From Candidatus Aenigmatarchaeota archaeon (lineage in GTDB: Archaea > Aenigmatarchaeota > Aenigmatarchaeia > PWEA01 > JAGHBM01): a stretch of DNA of 10,050 nt. The notes below the pieces were generated by a model that did not search any database, had not been told where the DNA came from, and was given only the letters and a program-made list of their open reading frames with translations. The position numbers and the translations under genes are program-made. Within the stretch, counting starts at the first letter, position 1, and every line of letters starts with the position of its first letter. Of the stretch, positions 1 to 7,202 are shown piece after piece. The stretch spans positions 1-10,050 of the forward strand of contig JAGLWW010000018.1 of assembly GCA_023133195.1 (NCBI GenBank). Direction: 5' to 3'.

Positions 1-1
1 C

Positions 2-784
2 AAAACAGAAACTCAATCAAAATTAACCAAAGCAGCAATTAAAGTACAAAATAAAGAAAAAGAGTTGACTAAGGAACTGACAAAAAGGGAAGGAAGAAGT
101 CTGGAAGATGTAGCGGCAACAAAGATTCTTAGAGCACCACGGGTACCTAGAAAAACCATTTCTGAAACACAAAGTTATAAAAGATCAGGCCCTTGGTTCA
201 AAAGAATGGAGCGCAAAGAGCCGAAAGGGCCTTCGGAAGGAGAAGTAGCTAAAGGTTTTGGTTCTTGGTTAAAGAGAGAAGAGAAAGGTATCGAGGAGGC
301 AGAAAAGAAAAGATTTCTTAGAGACGTTAAAAGGAATATAAACAAGCCTTCTCAGGAAGAATTGTATACAACTTATGGGGATTTTCACGAAAGATTGGAA
401 AAAGAAGGTCTGATTAAGGAAGAACCATTAAAAAAACCAGAAGAAAAGAAAGGAAAAGGAAAAAAAGAGAGTGGTGCCGGTAAAATATTTGAAAAGGGGG
501 TATGTCCCATATGCCATAGAAAGGGTATATTTTTCGATGATAAAACTAAATTATACACGTGTCCTCATTGCGGTTATAGGAATGAAGACGCCTATGCATT
601 TATTCCATCAAAGGAAACAGGAATTGGAGCATTCTCCACAATTTTCCATTCATCTATTACAGTAATTCTTATTTCAACGCTTATAGGACTTTCTATACCA
701 ATCATTTTCGGTTCTAGTTTCGGCATGTTAGGTACAATGTTTATCGGTCTTGGTATAATTTTCCTGGGTTTAAGTAAGATTTAA
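2..784 (+). CDS. Zinc-ribbon membrane protein with basic repeat region (5' partial)
   Basis: The reading frame is open to the left edge, so the true start is probably outside the window. A TTG at 65 is the first start-like codon but has no convincing ribosome-binding site, and the first in-frame ATG is far downstream. Counting from base 65, residues 1-135 are very rich in Lys, Arg and Glu. They contain three ungapped 19-residue repeats starting at S33, S57 and S96, with the pattern S-x8-G-x-[WF]-x-[KE]-R-x-E. A zinc ribbon follows (C147-x2-C150 and C166-x2-C169), then two C-terminal hydrophobic segments (about 187-210 and 215-237). The soluble part is probably cytoplasmic by its charge. The next gene starts 10 bases after the stop, so the two are probably co-transcribed. 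No family is recognised. A role as a regulator or anchor for the envelope cluster is only a guess. Confidence 0.75.
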   Translation, partial: KTETQSKLTKAAIKVQNKEKELTKELTKREGRSLEDVAATKILRAPRVPRKTISETQSYKRSGPWFKRMERKEPKGPSEGEVAKGFGSWLKREEKGIEEAEKKRFLRDVKRNINKPSQEELYTTYGDFHERLEKEGLIKEEPLKKPEEKKGKGKKESGAGKIFEKGVCPICHRKGIFFDDKTKLYTCPHCGYRNEDAYAFIPSKETGIGAFSTIFHSSITVILISTLIGLSIPIIFGSSFGMLGTMFIGLGIIFLGLSKI

Positions 785-794
785 AAGTGATAAT

Positions 795-3425
795 ATGGGT
801 TTAGGAAGTAAAATAAAAGATAGGGTCAGTGGTTATAGAGATAAAAGAAGGAAAAGAAAAGAGGAGAAAACCGGAGAAAGTCCGCAGGATGCAGAAGATA
901 CTGAAGGGTTCAAAAAAGAAGTTAAAAGGGAACAATTAGAAAAGGATGTGGAAAAACTAGCAGGTGGCATATCGGATTATATGGGTTATATAAGGGCTGT
1001 TTTTAGAACAATGGGCTTCATATTCATTGCTTTAGGAACACTTATAATATTTGGTCCGGCACCGCTTCTTAAATTCATACCTTTGTTCGTGCTTTCATTT
1101 GCAATCATGAGTTCTCCAAGCGGAGCTATTTCAACAGATGAGGAAGTAGGGCTCTCCGTCCTTAAAATGATTTTAGGAATTTTGATGATAGTTACTTTTG
1201 CTTATGTATTCTTTGATATGGCAGGCAAAGCTCCAGCATTGTATATATCTCTGGTTGCTATTGCATTTGGCTTCTTTTTCACAGTTCCGGATGTTGTTAC
1301 AAAAAACAGGAGTGATTCTGCATCAAAGATGTTGGAAACCTTTAATAAGGCAGGAGAAAAGCTTGCAGAAGGTTTAGCGAAAAAACTTCCTGGTTTTGGT
1401 AAATCCAGTATTATTTTCAAGTTTATGATGTATTTCATTATGATTATCATAGTTATATATGCGGTCTCGGTTGTACTTGGATTTGTTGGCTCGGCTGAGC
1501 TTGCTGTAAGCATTGGCACGCTTACTACAATAGCTCTTGGAGCTGGCATGGGCATATTTTCTATTTTAATAGGTCTGAAACTTGGCAGAAACTATAACGG
1601 GATGTTGCTTGGTATTTCTGGCGGAATTGGTTTAGCAGCCGGAGCAGTTGCTTTGATGTCAAATACGGTAATGTTAATTATGTTCTGCATGGTGGTCGGA
1701 ATTGGAATACTAACGTCTGTGCCGATGGACAAAGCCAAAACATTTATAGGAATACCTATACTCATGGTGGCTATGATGACAACCACATTCGCGTATCCCG
1801 ATATTATGGGCGAGGCTGTGTTTGGTGACTGGTGGCCACAGATAGATTACAGCATAGACAACACTTTCGGACCATTGTTTGAAAACATACAATCACCATT
1901 GGGAACTTTAGGACAGGGTTATTCCTGCCTGATAAATCCACAGCAGTGTTATGTGGACTTTACACCACAGACGTCTACAAAAGAGAGCATTAGGTCTGTC
2001 GAAGTCACGAGAGTGGACTCTATTGGAACTGGAACGATAGATGAATTTACAGATGAGGTAATAGTTATAGTTACGGTTGAAAACAAGGGAAAAGAAGATG
2101 CCGAAAACATAAAGATAATGCCAAAAAACCCTGTTTACGCACAAGGTACAGCTGAGGAAGAATCTGCAGGCACTGTAGAAATCAGATGCCAAGATCCTTG
2201 TATTATACCAAAATTAATTTCAGGTGAGTTGAGAGAATTCGTGCTCACTTATGACATCACAACTATATACGGAGGAAACTACATATCCGTGGGAGCAGAC
2301 ATTGAATATGATTTGACTTTAACGGGTCAGGTAGACGTGATGGTAATGGATGAAGAATATTATTTGAAACTTTCCAAGAACAACGAACTGAGAAGGTCTG
2401 AACAGATAACAGAGGATACGGGAGGTCCTGTAAGAATGGGACTTGCTCTTATGAGGAATGAAATGCCTGTGAGAGACGATCTCGAGGGAGTACCTGTTTT
2501 ACTTTACTTGAATAACCAGGGACCAGGAAGTATAAAAGAGATAGACCACAGTTCAGTCAGAGTGGATATAAATGACCTTTATGTTGACACAGGAGAAACT
2601 AACATGTATTGCACTCCTGGGGCAAAGCCAGCAGAACAAGAAGATTTAGAGTTAAAGGGATTGGAAAAACATTTGGACAATTGTGAAGACTATGAAACTT
2701 TTTACGGTAGGACTAATGAAATTTGCCCAGATGGACCAGAACCAGTAAAAACCATAGAAGATGCAAAAGCGACATGCACATCAAAAGTACCGAACATAGA
2801 AGTTGAGCAGAAGACTTTTTCAATCATAGGAGAGGTTACTTACACTTACACACATGGAAACGAAAGGAAAATACAGGTTGAATTCTTGGAAGATACAACC
2901 GGTGATGGCGGTGGCTCCGGAAACGGAGGCGGTGGCTCTGGTGCGTGTACAGACGATGATGGTGGTTTAAACTACTTCACCGAAGGAACCACAACCGATT
3001 CTAACGGAGACTACACCGATGAATGTGACTCCGACACGGGAACGGTATCAGAATGGTACTGTAGTGGTGACACGGCTTCAAGTTTCAACTACGTTTGTCC
3101 AAATAACTGTTTAGGTGGGCTTGATGCAGGTCGATGTAATGGTGGTGAATACGAAGTAGAAGGATGCCATGATTATGATGGCGGTTTAAATTACTTTGAA
3201 GCTTCATGGGCCAACAAGCCTGGTTTCATGGGAAGTGCTAAAAATGATAATTGTGCAGATAGTGATGGTGGAGCACGCAAGACTGAACCAGGAGATTGGG
3301 TTGTAGAAGCTTACTGTAAATATAATGATATTGTAGATAATTGGTACACTGAATATGATTACTACGAATGTCTACATGGCTGTGATTGCCAGGGTGTGAT
3401 ATGTGCCTGCAAGGAGAGTCCATAA
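795..3425 (+). CDS. Polytopic membrane protein with large extracellular beta-rich and Cys-rich region
   Basis: The protein has 876 residues. The start is fixed by AGTGAT at 786-791, three bases before ATG. Residues 1-60 are charged. About nine membrane segments follow (roughly 71-89, 91-106, 122-142, 147-165, 206-232, 236-262, 268-287, 289-307, 315-334), with a soluble amphipathic loop at 166-204. An odd number of segments places the C-terminal 540 residues outside the cell. Residues about 400-600 are two beta-rich modules of the kind also seen in the three lipoproteins downstream, with motifs around Y523, G544-P545, P558 and G576-x-G578. A Gly/Ser linker (703-716) leads to Cys-rich repeats with C-x-D-x-DGGLNYF at C718 and C791, and a degenerate C-x-D-x-DGG at C820. 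I know this repeat type from DPANN archaeal surface proteins. It is likely the membrane platform of the cluster. The biochemical function is unknown. Confidence 0.85.
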   Translation: MGLGSKIKDRVSGYRDKRRKRKEEKTGESPQDAEDTEGFKKEVKREQLEKDVEKLAGGISDYMGYIRAVFRTMGFIFIALGTLIIFGPAPLLKFIPLFVLSFAIMSSPSGAISTDEEVGLSVLKMILGILMIVTFAYVFFDMAGKAPALYISLVAIAFGFFFTVPDVVTKNRSDSASKMLETFNKAGEKLAEGLAKKLPGFGKSSIIFKFMMYFIMIIIVIYAVSVVLGFVGSAELAVSIGTLTTIALGAGMGIFSILIGLKLGRNYNGMLLGISGGIGLAAGAVALMSNTVMLIMFCMVVGIGILTSVPMDKAKTFIGIPILMVAMMTTTFAYPDIMGEAVFGDWWPQIDYSIDNTFGPLFENIQSPLGTLGQGYSCLINPQQCYVDFTPQTSTKESIRSVEVTRVDSIGTGTIDEFTDEVIVIVTVENKGKEDAENIKIMPKNPVYAQGTAEEESAGTVEIRCQDPCIIPKLISGELREFVLTYDITTIYGGNYISVGADIEYDLTLTGQVDVMVMDEEYYLKLSKNNELRRSEQITEDTGGPVRMGLALMRNEMPVRDDLEGVPVLLYLNNQGPGSIKEIDHSSVRVDINDLYVDTGETNMYCTPGAKPAEQEDLELKGLEKHLDNCEDYETFYGRTNEICPDGPEPVKTIEDAKATCTSKVPNIEVEQKTFSIIGEVTYTYTHGNERKIQVEFLEDTTGDGGGSGNGGGGSGACTDDDGGLNYFTEGTTTDSNGDYTDECDSDTGTVSEWYCSGDTASSFNYVCPNNCLGGLDAGRCNGGEYEVEGCHDYDGGLNYFEASWANKPGFMGSAKNDNCADSDGGARKTEPGDWVVEAYCKYNDIVDNWYTEYDYYECLHGCDCQGVICACKESP

Positions 3426-3455
3426 TTTTTTATATTCGTAAAATCAAAAACTAAA

Positions 3456-3461
3456 GGTGAT
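3456..3461 (+). promoter_or_regulatory. Ribosome-binding site GGTGAT
   Basis: GGTGAT lies three bases before the ATG at 3465 and fixes that start. The same spacing, as AGTGAT, occurs before the genes at 795 and 7203. GGAGG lies eight bases before the ATG at 6246. All fit one anti-Shine-Dalgarno sequence, CACCTCC, pairing in the same register. Confidence 0.75.
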
Positions 3462-3464
3462 GTA

Positions 3465-4940
3465 ATGGCTTTAAAAGGAATTTTAGCAGTTTTAGGTGTA
3501 GTTTTTCTTTTAGCTCCAGTTGTTTTTATTTCTGGTTGCGTTGAAGGAGGCGGTTTCCAGTCAATATTTAGTTCCCTTACTGGAGGGGGAGAGACTATAG
3601 TGGCTCCAAAAGACGTTTTGCTTGTAAGGGATATTCTGGTAATTCCCAACCCTCCAATAACTGCCAGTTCCAGTGTAGATTCCACTTTTACTTTAACTTT
3701 TCAGGTAGTCAACATAGGTGAGACACAGGAAGGTGCAAGAGAGGCAGAAAATGTCCATGTTATAGCATATGACTGGGGAAGGTGTAGGCCTATGGAGGCA
3801 GATGGAGAAACTACTATTTCTCCGGAGCCCGATGAAATATATGGTATTGGAGAAAACCCTGAAGTAAATCTAGCAGCAACGATTTACCCCGGAGGAGGTG
3901 CTGAAATAGTTCAATGGAGTTTTAAAGCGCCGACCAATACAGAACTCGGGAGAATGGAGGGAATATGTCCCATAAGGTTCAAGGTAGTGTATGAATTTGA
4001 TGCGCATACGACTTCAGACATTTCAATTGTGGCAAGAGACAGGTTAGTTGATGCAAGCAGAGCCGGAGAAACATTATCAGTATCTCCTGTCCAGACGCAG
4101 TCAAGAGGTCCCATAAAAATAAGCGTGGATTTTGAGACAAGTCAGCCGGTTGACGAAAATCTGATTATCCCCGTCATAATAAAGATATATGATACGGGAA
4201 GCGGAATGTATGAAAGTGTTCCAGTTGATGGTCTGGAAGTACAGTTCCCGAATGCTTTCGAGATAATTTCCTGCCATCCAACAAGTTGGATGAGCTGGAG
4301 CGACGGTGAGGTAACCAATTCAATAGGCAAAATTCCGCTGATAAAAGGAGAATCGCCTCCAATAAGATGTGATTTGAGTTTTATTGGTAGCATAGAAGAC
4401 ATAAAAACTTATAACGTAAGGGCTTACATAAAGGGCTATGAATACCCTCTCTATGAGGAAAAAGACGTGACCATCAAACCGACCTACACCACAGGCGATG
4501 ATGAAGGCAGCAACGGTGGAGATGGGGGTAATGGAGGAAACGGAGATAGTGGTGATGGAGATGGCGACAGCGGTGACGAAGAAACATCAGATGCTCCTGA
4601 TTTGGTAATTTTGAGAGACCAGTTCAGATTCAGTCCTGATAATCCAGTAGTAGGAGAAGAGGTAACTTTTTGGGTTCCATTTCAAAATTCTGGTGAATTG
4701 GATGCAGTATACGAAGGCGGAATTAAGCTGGCATATTTTGAAGATCCAAGAATCCCAACATATATAGATGTAGGAACAACTTTAGAGGCAGGTAGTACTT
4801 ACCAAGAGAGTTTTAAAATGACTTTTGATGAACCCGGAGACCACATGATTTTTGCACATATAGACGAACCGGATGACGTAGAAGAAAAAAGTGAATACAA
4901 TAATTTCTGGGACGTAAAAGTACCAGTTTCGTCTTCATAA
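3465..4940 (+). CDS. Surface lipoprotein with C-terminal CARDB-like domain
   Basis: The protein has 491 residues. A lipoprotein signal peptide ends in the lipobox I-S-G-C with C25 as the probable lipidated residue, so the mature protein is tethered to the outer face of the membrane. Residues about 45-165 form a beta-rich domain (Y-D-W-G motif). A second follows with the features shared by the cluster: the R-D-R-L stretch near residues 191-194, then G-P-I, Q-P-V and G-x-G. A highly acidic Gly/Asp/Asn/Ser linker spans about 344-376. Residues 378-491 match the CARDB pattern: P-D-L-V-I, a conserved N-S-G turn, and the final E-x-N-N strand. CARDB domains are immunoglobulin-like adhesion or scaffolding folds of cell-surface proteins. 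The gene lies 39 bases after its neighbour; a T-run at 3426-3431 in the gap could be a weak terminator. Probably a structural surface component with no visible catalytic motif. Confidence 0.85.
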   Translation: MALKGILAVLGVVFLLAPVVFISGCVEGGGFQSIFSSLTGGGETIVAPKDVLLVRDILVIPNPPITASSSVDSTFTLTFQVVNIGETQEGAREAENVHVIAYDWGRCRPMEADGETTISPEPDEIYGIGENPEVNLAATIYPGGGAEIVQWSFKAPTNTELGRMEGICPIRFKVVYEFDAHTTSDISIVARDRLVDASRAGETLSVSPVQTQSRGPIKISVDFETSQPVDENLIIPVIIKIYDTGSGMYESVPVDGLEVQFPNAFEIISCHPTSWMSWSDGEVTNSIGKIPLIKGESPPIRCDLSFIGSIEDIKTYNVRAYIKGYEYPLYEEKDVTIKPTYTTGDDEGSNGGDGGNGGNGDSGDGDGDSGDEETSDAPDLVILRDQFRFSPDNPVVGEEVTFWVPFQNSGELDAVYEGGIKLAYFEDPRIPTYIDVGTTLEAGSTYQESFKMTFDEPGDHMIFAHIDEPDDVEEKSEYNNFWDVKVPVSSS

Positions 4941-4944
4941 ACTA

Positions 4945-4952
4945 TTTAAATA
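4945..4952 (+). promoter_or_regulatory. Candidate TATA box of the pilin-like gene
   Basis: TTTAAATA lies about 35 bases upstream of the ATG at 4984, in a 43-base gap. A start site 25-27 bases downstream would fall close to the GAGGAG ribosome-binding site at 4972-4977, so the leader would be very short. Plausible but unproven. Confidence 0.4.
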
Positions 4953-4983
4953 ACATCAATAAAATAATAAAGAGGAGATTTAC

Positions 4984-5307
4984 ATGAAAAAAGGAGTTTC
5001 GATACCAATAAACACTTTGGTCATGCTTGCAGTGGCAATAATAGTTCTGTTAGCAGCAGTAGCATGGTTCATGGGTGCATTCAGCCCGACAGCAACGGAA
5101 TCTTCATTGAAACAAAAGTTTGATGCAGCCTGTTTGCAATGGAGCAGTTCAAACTGTGCTGAAGCTAACCTTGGAGGTAATGCAGGTAGTATATGTACTG
5201 CATATCGAGATATGACAAAACAATCGACCTACGACTGCGCAACAAACTGGGAAACAGTAGCTTCTGCCTGCGGATGCGTAGAACCATATGGAACTGAAAG
5301 ACCATAA
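4984..5307 (+). CDS. Small Cys-rich pilin-like protein with class III signal peptide
   Basis: The protein has 107 residues. GAGGAG at 4972-4977 supports the start. The N-terminus is M-K-K-G followed by V-S-I-P-I-N-T and a hydrophobic helix (residues 12-33). This is the layout of archaeal type IV pilin-like proteins, which a prepilin peptidase would cut after G4, leaving the helix to pack in a filament core. The head is only about 70 residues and has six cysteines (50, 58, 71, 85, 96, 98), enough for three disulfides outside the cell. Archaeal pilins are often larger and low in cysteine, so this is a compact variant. No assembly ATPase or platform gene is in the window. The position between lipoproteins suggests that it works with them. 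It could instead be a simple anchored small protein. Confidence 0.8.
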   Translation: MKKGVSIPINTLVMLAVAIIVLLAAVAWFMGAFSPTATESSLKQKFDAACLQWSSSNCAEANLGGNAGSICTAYRDMTKQSTYDCATNWETVASACGCVEPYGTERP

Positions 5308-5311
5308 AACC

Positions 5312-5319
5312 TTTAAAAA
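5312..5319 (+). promoter_or_regulatory. Candidate TATA box for a leaderless transcript
   Basis: TTTAAAAA is centred 26 bases before the ATG at 5342, the spacing at which archaeal transcription would start on the ATG itself. No ribosome-binding site precedes that ATG, which fits a leaderless mRNA. The box begins five bases after the pilin-like stop codon. Confidence 0.55.
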
Positions 5320-5341
5320 CATCTTTTTCTATATTTTTAAT

Positions 5342-6232
5342 ATGAATAAACATGCTTATATTCTGGCCATGGTTTTGATTGTATTTATCTCCGGATGTGT
5401 TGAAGGGGAATCCACATTTTCTATTTTCGGGCTTGACATTGGTCCCGGAGATCCTCTTTACACAACATCAGAAAACTTAAGAATTGAAACAGAAGTGATT
5501 CCATCAGAGATTTACGAGGGCAAGAGCACGACTCTGTTTTTTGACATATACAACACAGGCAACACCACGCTCAAAAGTATAAATGCAGAGATTACTGACT
5601 TGGGAGGATTTACTGCTTCTGAAAGTTCAAAATTCATAGATGAATTAGAGGAGGGCGAGATAGAGAGCTGGAGCTGGAAATTGGATTCAGGACATACGGA
5701 GGTGCATAGTAATATTAACCAAGTGCTGAGATACAAATTATCTTACAATTCAAATTCTTATGCCATGTATGATATAGTTGCCATGTCGGAAGATGAGTAC
5801 ACTAGACTGGAAAGGGAGGGCAAGCTGGATGAAGAAATCAACCTTTTTTATTACAAGACAAAATCACCGGTAGAAATAGATTTATCCATTTCAAAAGATC
5901 AGCCACTTTTTGAAGGGTTGGAACTCTATCTTTACGTCACATTAAGTGATATGGGTACAGGCACTGTAAAACAAATAAACGCAAGAGATTTGGTGATATA
6001 TTATCCCAGCGATATAATTACCTACCAAGAGAGCAGTGATTTAAGCAATCCGGAAGAAGGTAAACTGCTTTTGAGATATGACACAAAATTCTACAACAAG
6101 AAAACAAAGAAACTTACATGCAAATTCAAGGTCAATGATGTAAATATAAGAGATATAAGACAATTCAAGGTTAATGCAAATTATATATATGACTATTACA
6201 AAACTATTAATATTAAGGTAAAACCTAAATAA
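5342..6232 (+). CDS. Surface lipoprotein of the cluster's paralog family
   Basis: The frame is open from 5288, but the ATG at 5342 is preferred. It places a compact signal peptide at the N-terminus, ending I-S-G-C with C19 as the lipidation site. It also avoids overlap with the preceding gene and sits 26 bases after a TATA-like box. The mature part of this 296-residue protein is two beta-rich domains. The first (about 35-140) contains F-D-I-Y-N-T-G-N-T, an immunoglobulin/CARDB-like pattern. A charged stretch, E-D-E-Y-T-R-L (150-156), joins it to the second domain, which opens with S-P-V and carries Q-P-L and G-T-G-T-V. The same order occurs in the proteins encoded at 795-3425 and 6246-7148. 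It lacks the CARDB tail of the gene at 3465. It probably sits on the outer membrane face; no enzyme motif is visible. Confidence 0.8.
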   Translation: MNKHAYILAMVLIVFISGCVEGESTFSIFGLDIGPGDPLYTTSENLRIETEVIPSEIYEGKSTTLFFDIYNTGNTTLKSINAEITDLGGFTASESSKFIDELEEGEIESWSWKLDSGHTEVHSNINQVLRYKLSYNSNSYAMYDIVAMSEDEYTRLEREGKLDEEINLFYYKTKSPVEIDLSISKDQPLFEGLELYLYVTLSDMGTGTVKQINARDLVIYYPSDIITYQESSDLSNPEEGKLLLRYDTKFYNKKTKKLTCKFKVNDVNIRDIRQFKVNANYIYDYYKTINIKVKPK

Positions 6233-6245
6233 GGAGGAATAATTC

Positions 6246-7148
6246 ATGAAAAAAGCTTTAGTATTGGTCTTGGTTGCAGCTGTTATGTTTTCCAGCGGAT
6301 GTCTGGAAGGAATACTTGGCAAAGGCGAGACAATCGGTACAGGCTACGGAGTTATAGTGGAAACATACGAACCGGATTTTTCTGATATTGAAACCGGAGA
6401 CAATTTTGATTTGTATTTTGAAGTTCAGAATAACGGCGGTTCTGATGCTACGAGCACAAATGCTCATCTCTATGACTGGCATGAAACTGGTAAAGTTTTA
6501 GGCATAGGAACGTTGTCAGCACCGGACGAACTAGCAGGACTTCCAGGAGACATCTATGACGGGGTTTTTGATGTAACAGCACCATCAGATTTGCCAGAAG
6601 GAGTTGTTTACACATACACTCCTAAAGTCAGATTAATGTACAAATATAAGACCACTGCATCAACAATTATACCGGCATTGAAAAAAGACGAATACAAGAG
6701 ACTAAAAGAAAGAAACCAGTTAAATATACCGCCAGTAACTACAGACGTAAGCAAAGGACCTCTTGCAGTTAGCATCGCAGCACAATCACCGGTAATAATA
6801 GACGATGCTGACGAAGATACCATAGATTTTAGAATAAACATTGACTTACTGGGCAAAGGAACTGTATATAACCATAGTGCTAGTACTACAAATATGCAAG
6901 TAAATACAGATGATTTGGACAAAATTGAAATGACAATATTAACAGCTGATGGAATTGCAGGTGCAGTAGATTGTGACGCTTATATAAGTGGAGAAGCCAT
7001 TGAAATGAGAAGAGGCAAAACAGCAGTTTACTCTTGCGAACTTAATGTAAGTGATTTCATAGCAACTAAAAACATACCAATAACAATAGAAATAGACTAC
7101 AATTACTTTGAAGACTTTTCAACATCTGTGACAGTTACAGGAGAATAA
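6246..7148 (+). CDS. Surface lipoprotein of the cluster's paralog family
   Basis: The protein has 300 residues. GGAGG at 6233-6237, eight bases before the ATG, fixes the start 13 bases after the previous stop, so these two lipoprotein genes are surely one transcript. The signal peptide M-K-K-A ends S-S-G-C, with C19 as the lipidated residue. The first domain (about 35-140) has F-E-V-Q-N-N-G-G-S and Y-D-W-H, the latter matching Y-D-W-G in the 491-residue lipoprotein. K-D-E-Y-K-R-L (147-153) aligns without gaps to E-D-E-Y-T-R-L of its neighbour. The second domain then shows G-P-L, S-P-V and G-K-G-T-V in the shared order. The protein ends without any C-terminal anchor. Function is unknown; a structural or ligand-binding surface role is inferred from the fold pattern. 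Confidence 0.8.
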   Translation: MKKALVLVLVAAVMFSSGCLEGILGKGETIGTGYGVIVETYEPDFSDIETGDNFDLYFEVQNNGGSDATSTNAHLYDWHETGKVLGIGTLSAPDELAGLPGDIYDGVFDVTAPSDLPEGVVYTYTPKVRLMYKYKTTASTIIPALKKDEYKRLKERNQLNIPPVTTDVSKGPLAVSIAAQSPVIIDDADEDTIDFRINIDLLGKGTVYNHSASTTNMQVNTDDLDKIEMTILTADGIAGAVDCDAYISGEAIEMRRGKTAVYSCELNVSDFIATKNIPITIEIDYNYFEDFSTSVTVTGE

Positions 7149-7156
7149 CCCCCCCA

Positions 7157-7173
7157 TTTCTTTTCTTATTTTT
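7157..7173 (+). terminator. T-rich tract ending the envelope cluster
   Basis: A run that is T apart from two C and one A follows the stop at 7148 and a C7 run. Archaeal termination commonly occurs at such U-rich tracts without a hairpin. The next gene has its own ribosome-binding site and a TATA-like TTAATAAT just after the tract, which supports a unit boundary here. Confidence 0.5.
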
Positions 7174-7202
7174 AATAATCTAGTGGTTAGTATAGTGATT
7201 TT

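Noticed and set aside
4491..4593. Gly/Asp-rich stretch as a RTX-type calcium-binding repeat
   Set aside because: It lacks the regular nonapeptide GGxGxDxUx spacing and is better read as a flexible acidic linker.
7149..7156. C7 run as a regulatory or slippage site
   Set aside because: It lies after the stop codon in a gap, so it cannot alter a product, and nothing else supports a role.
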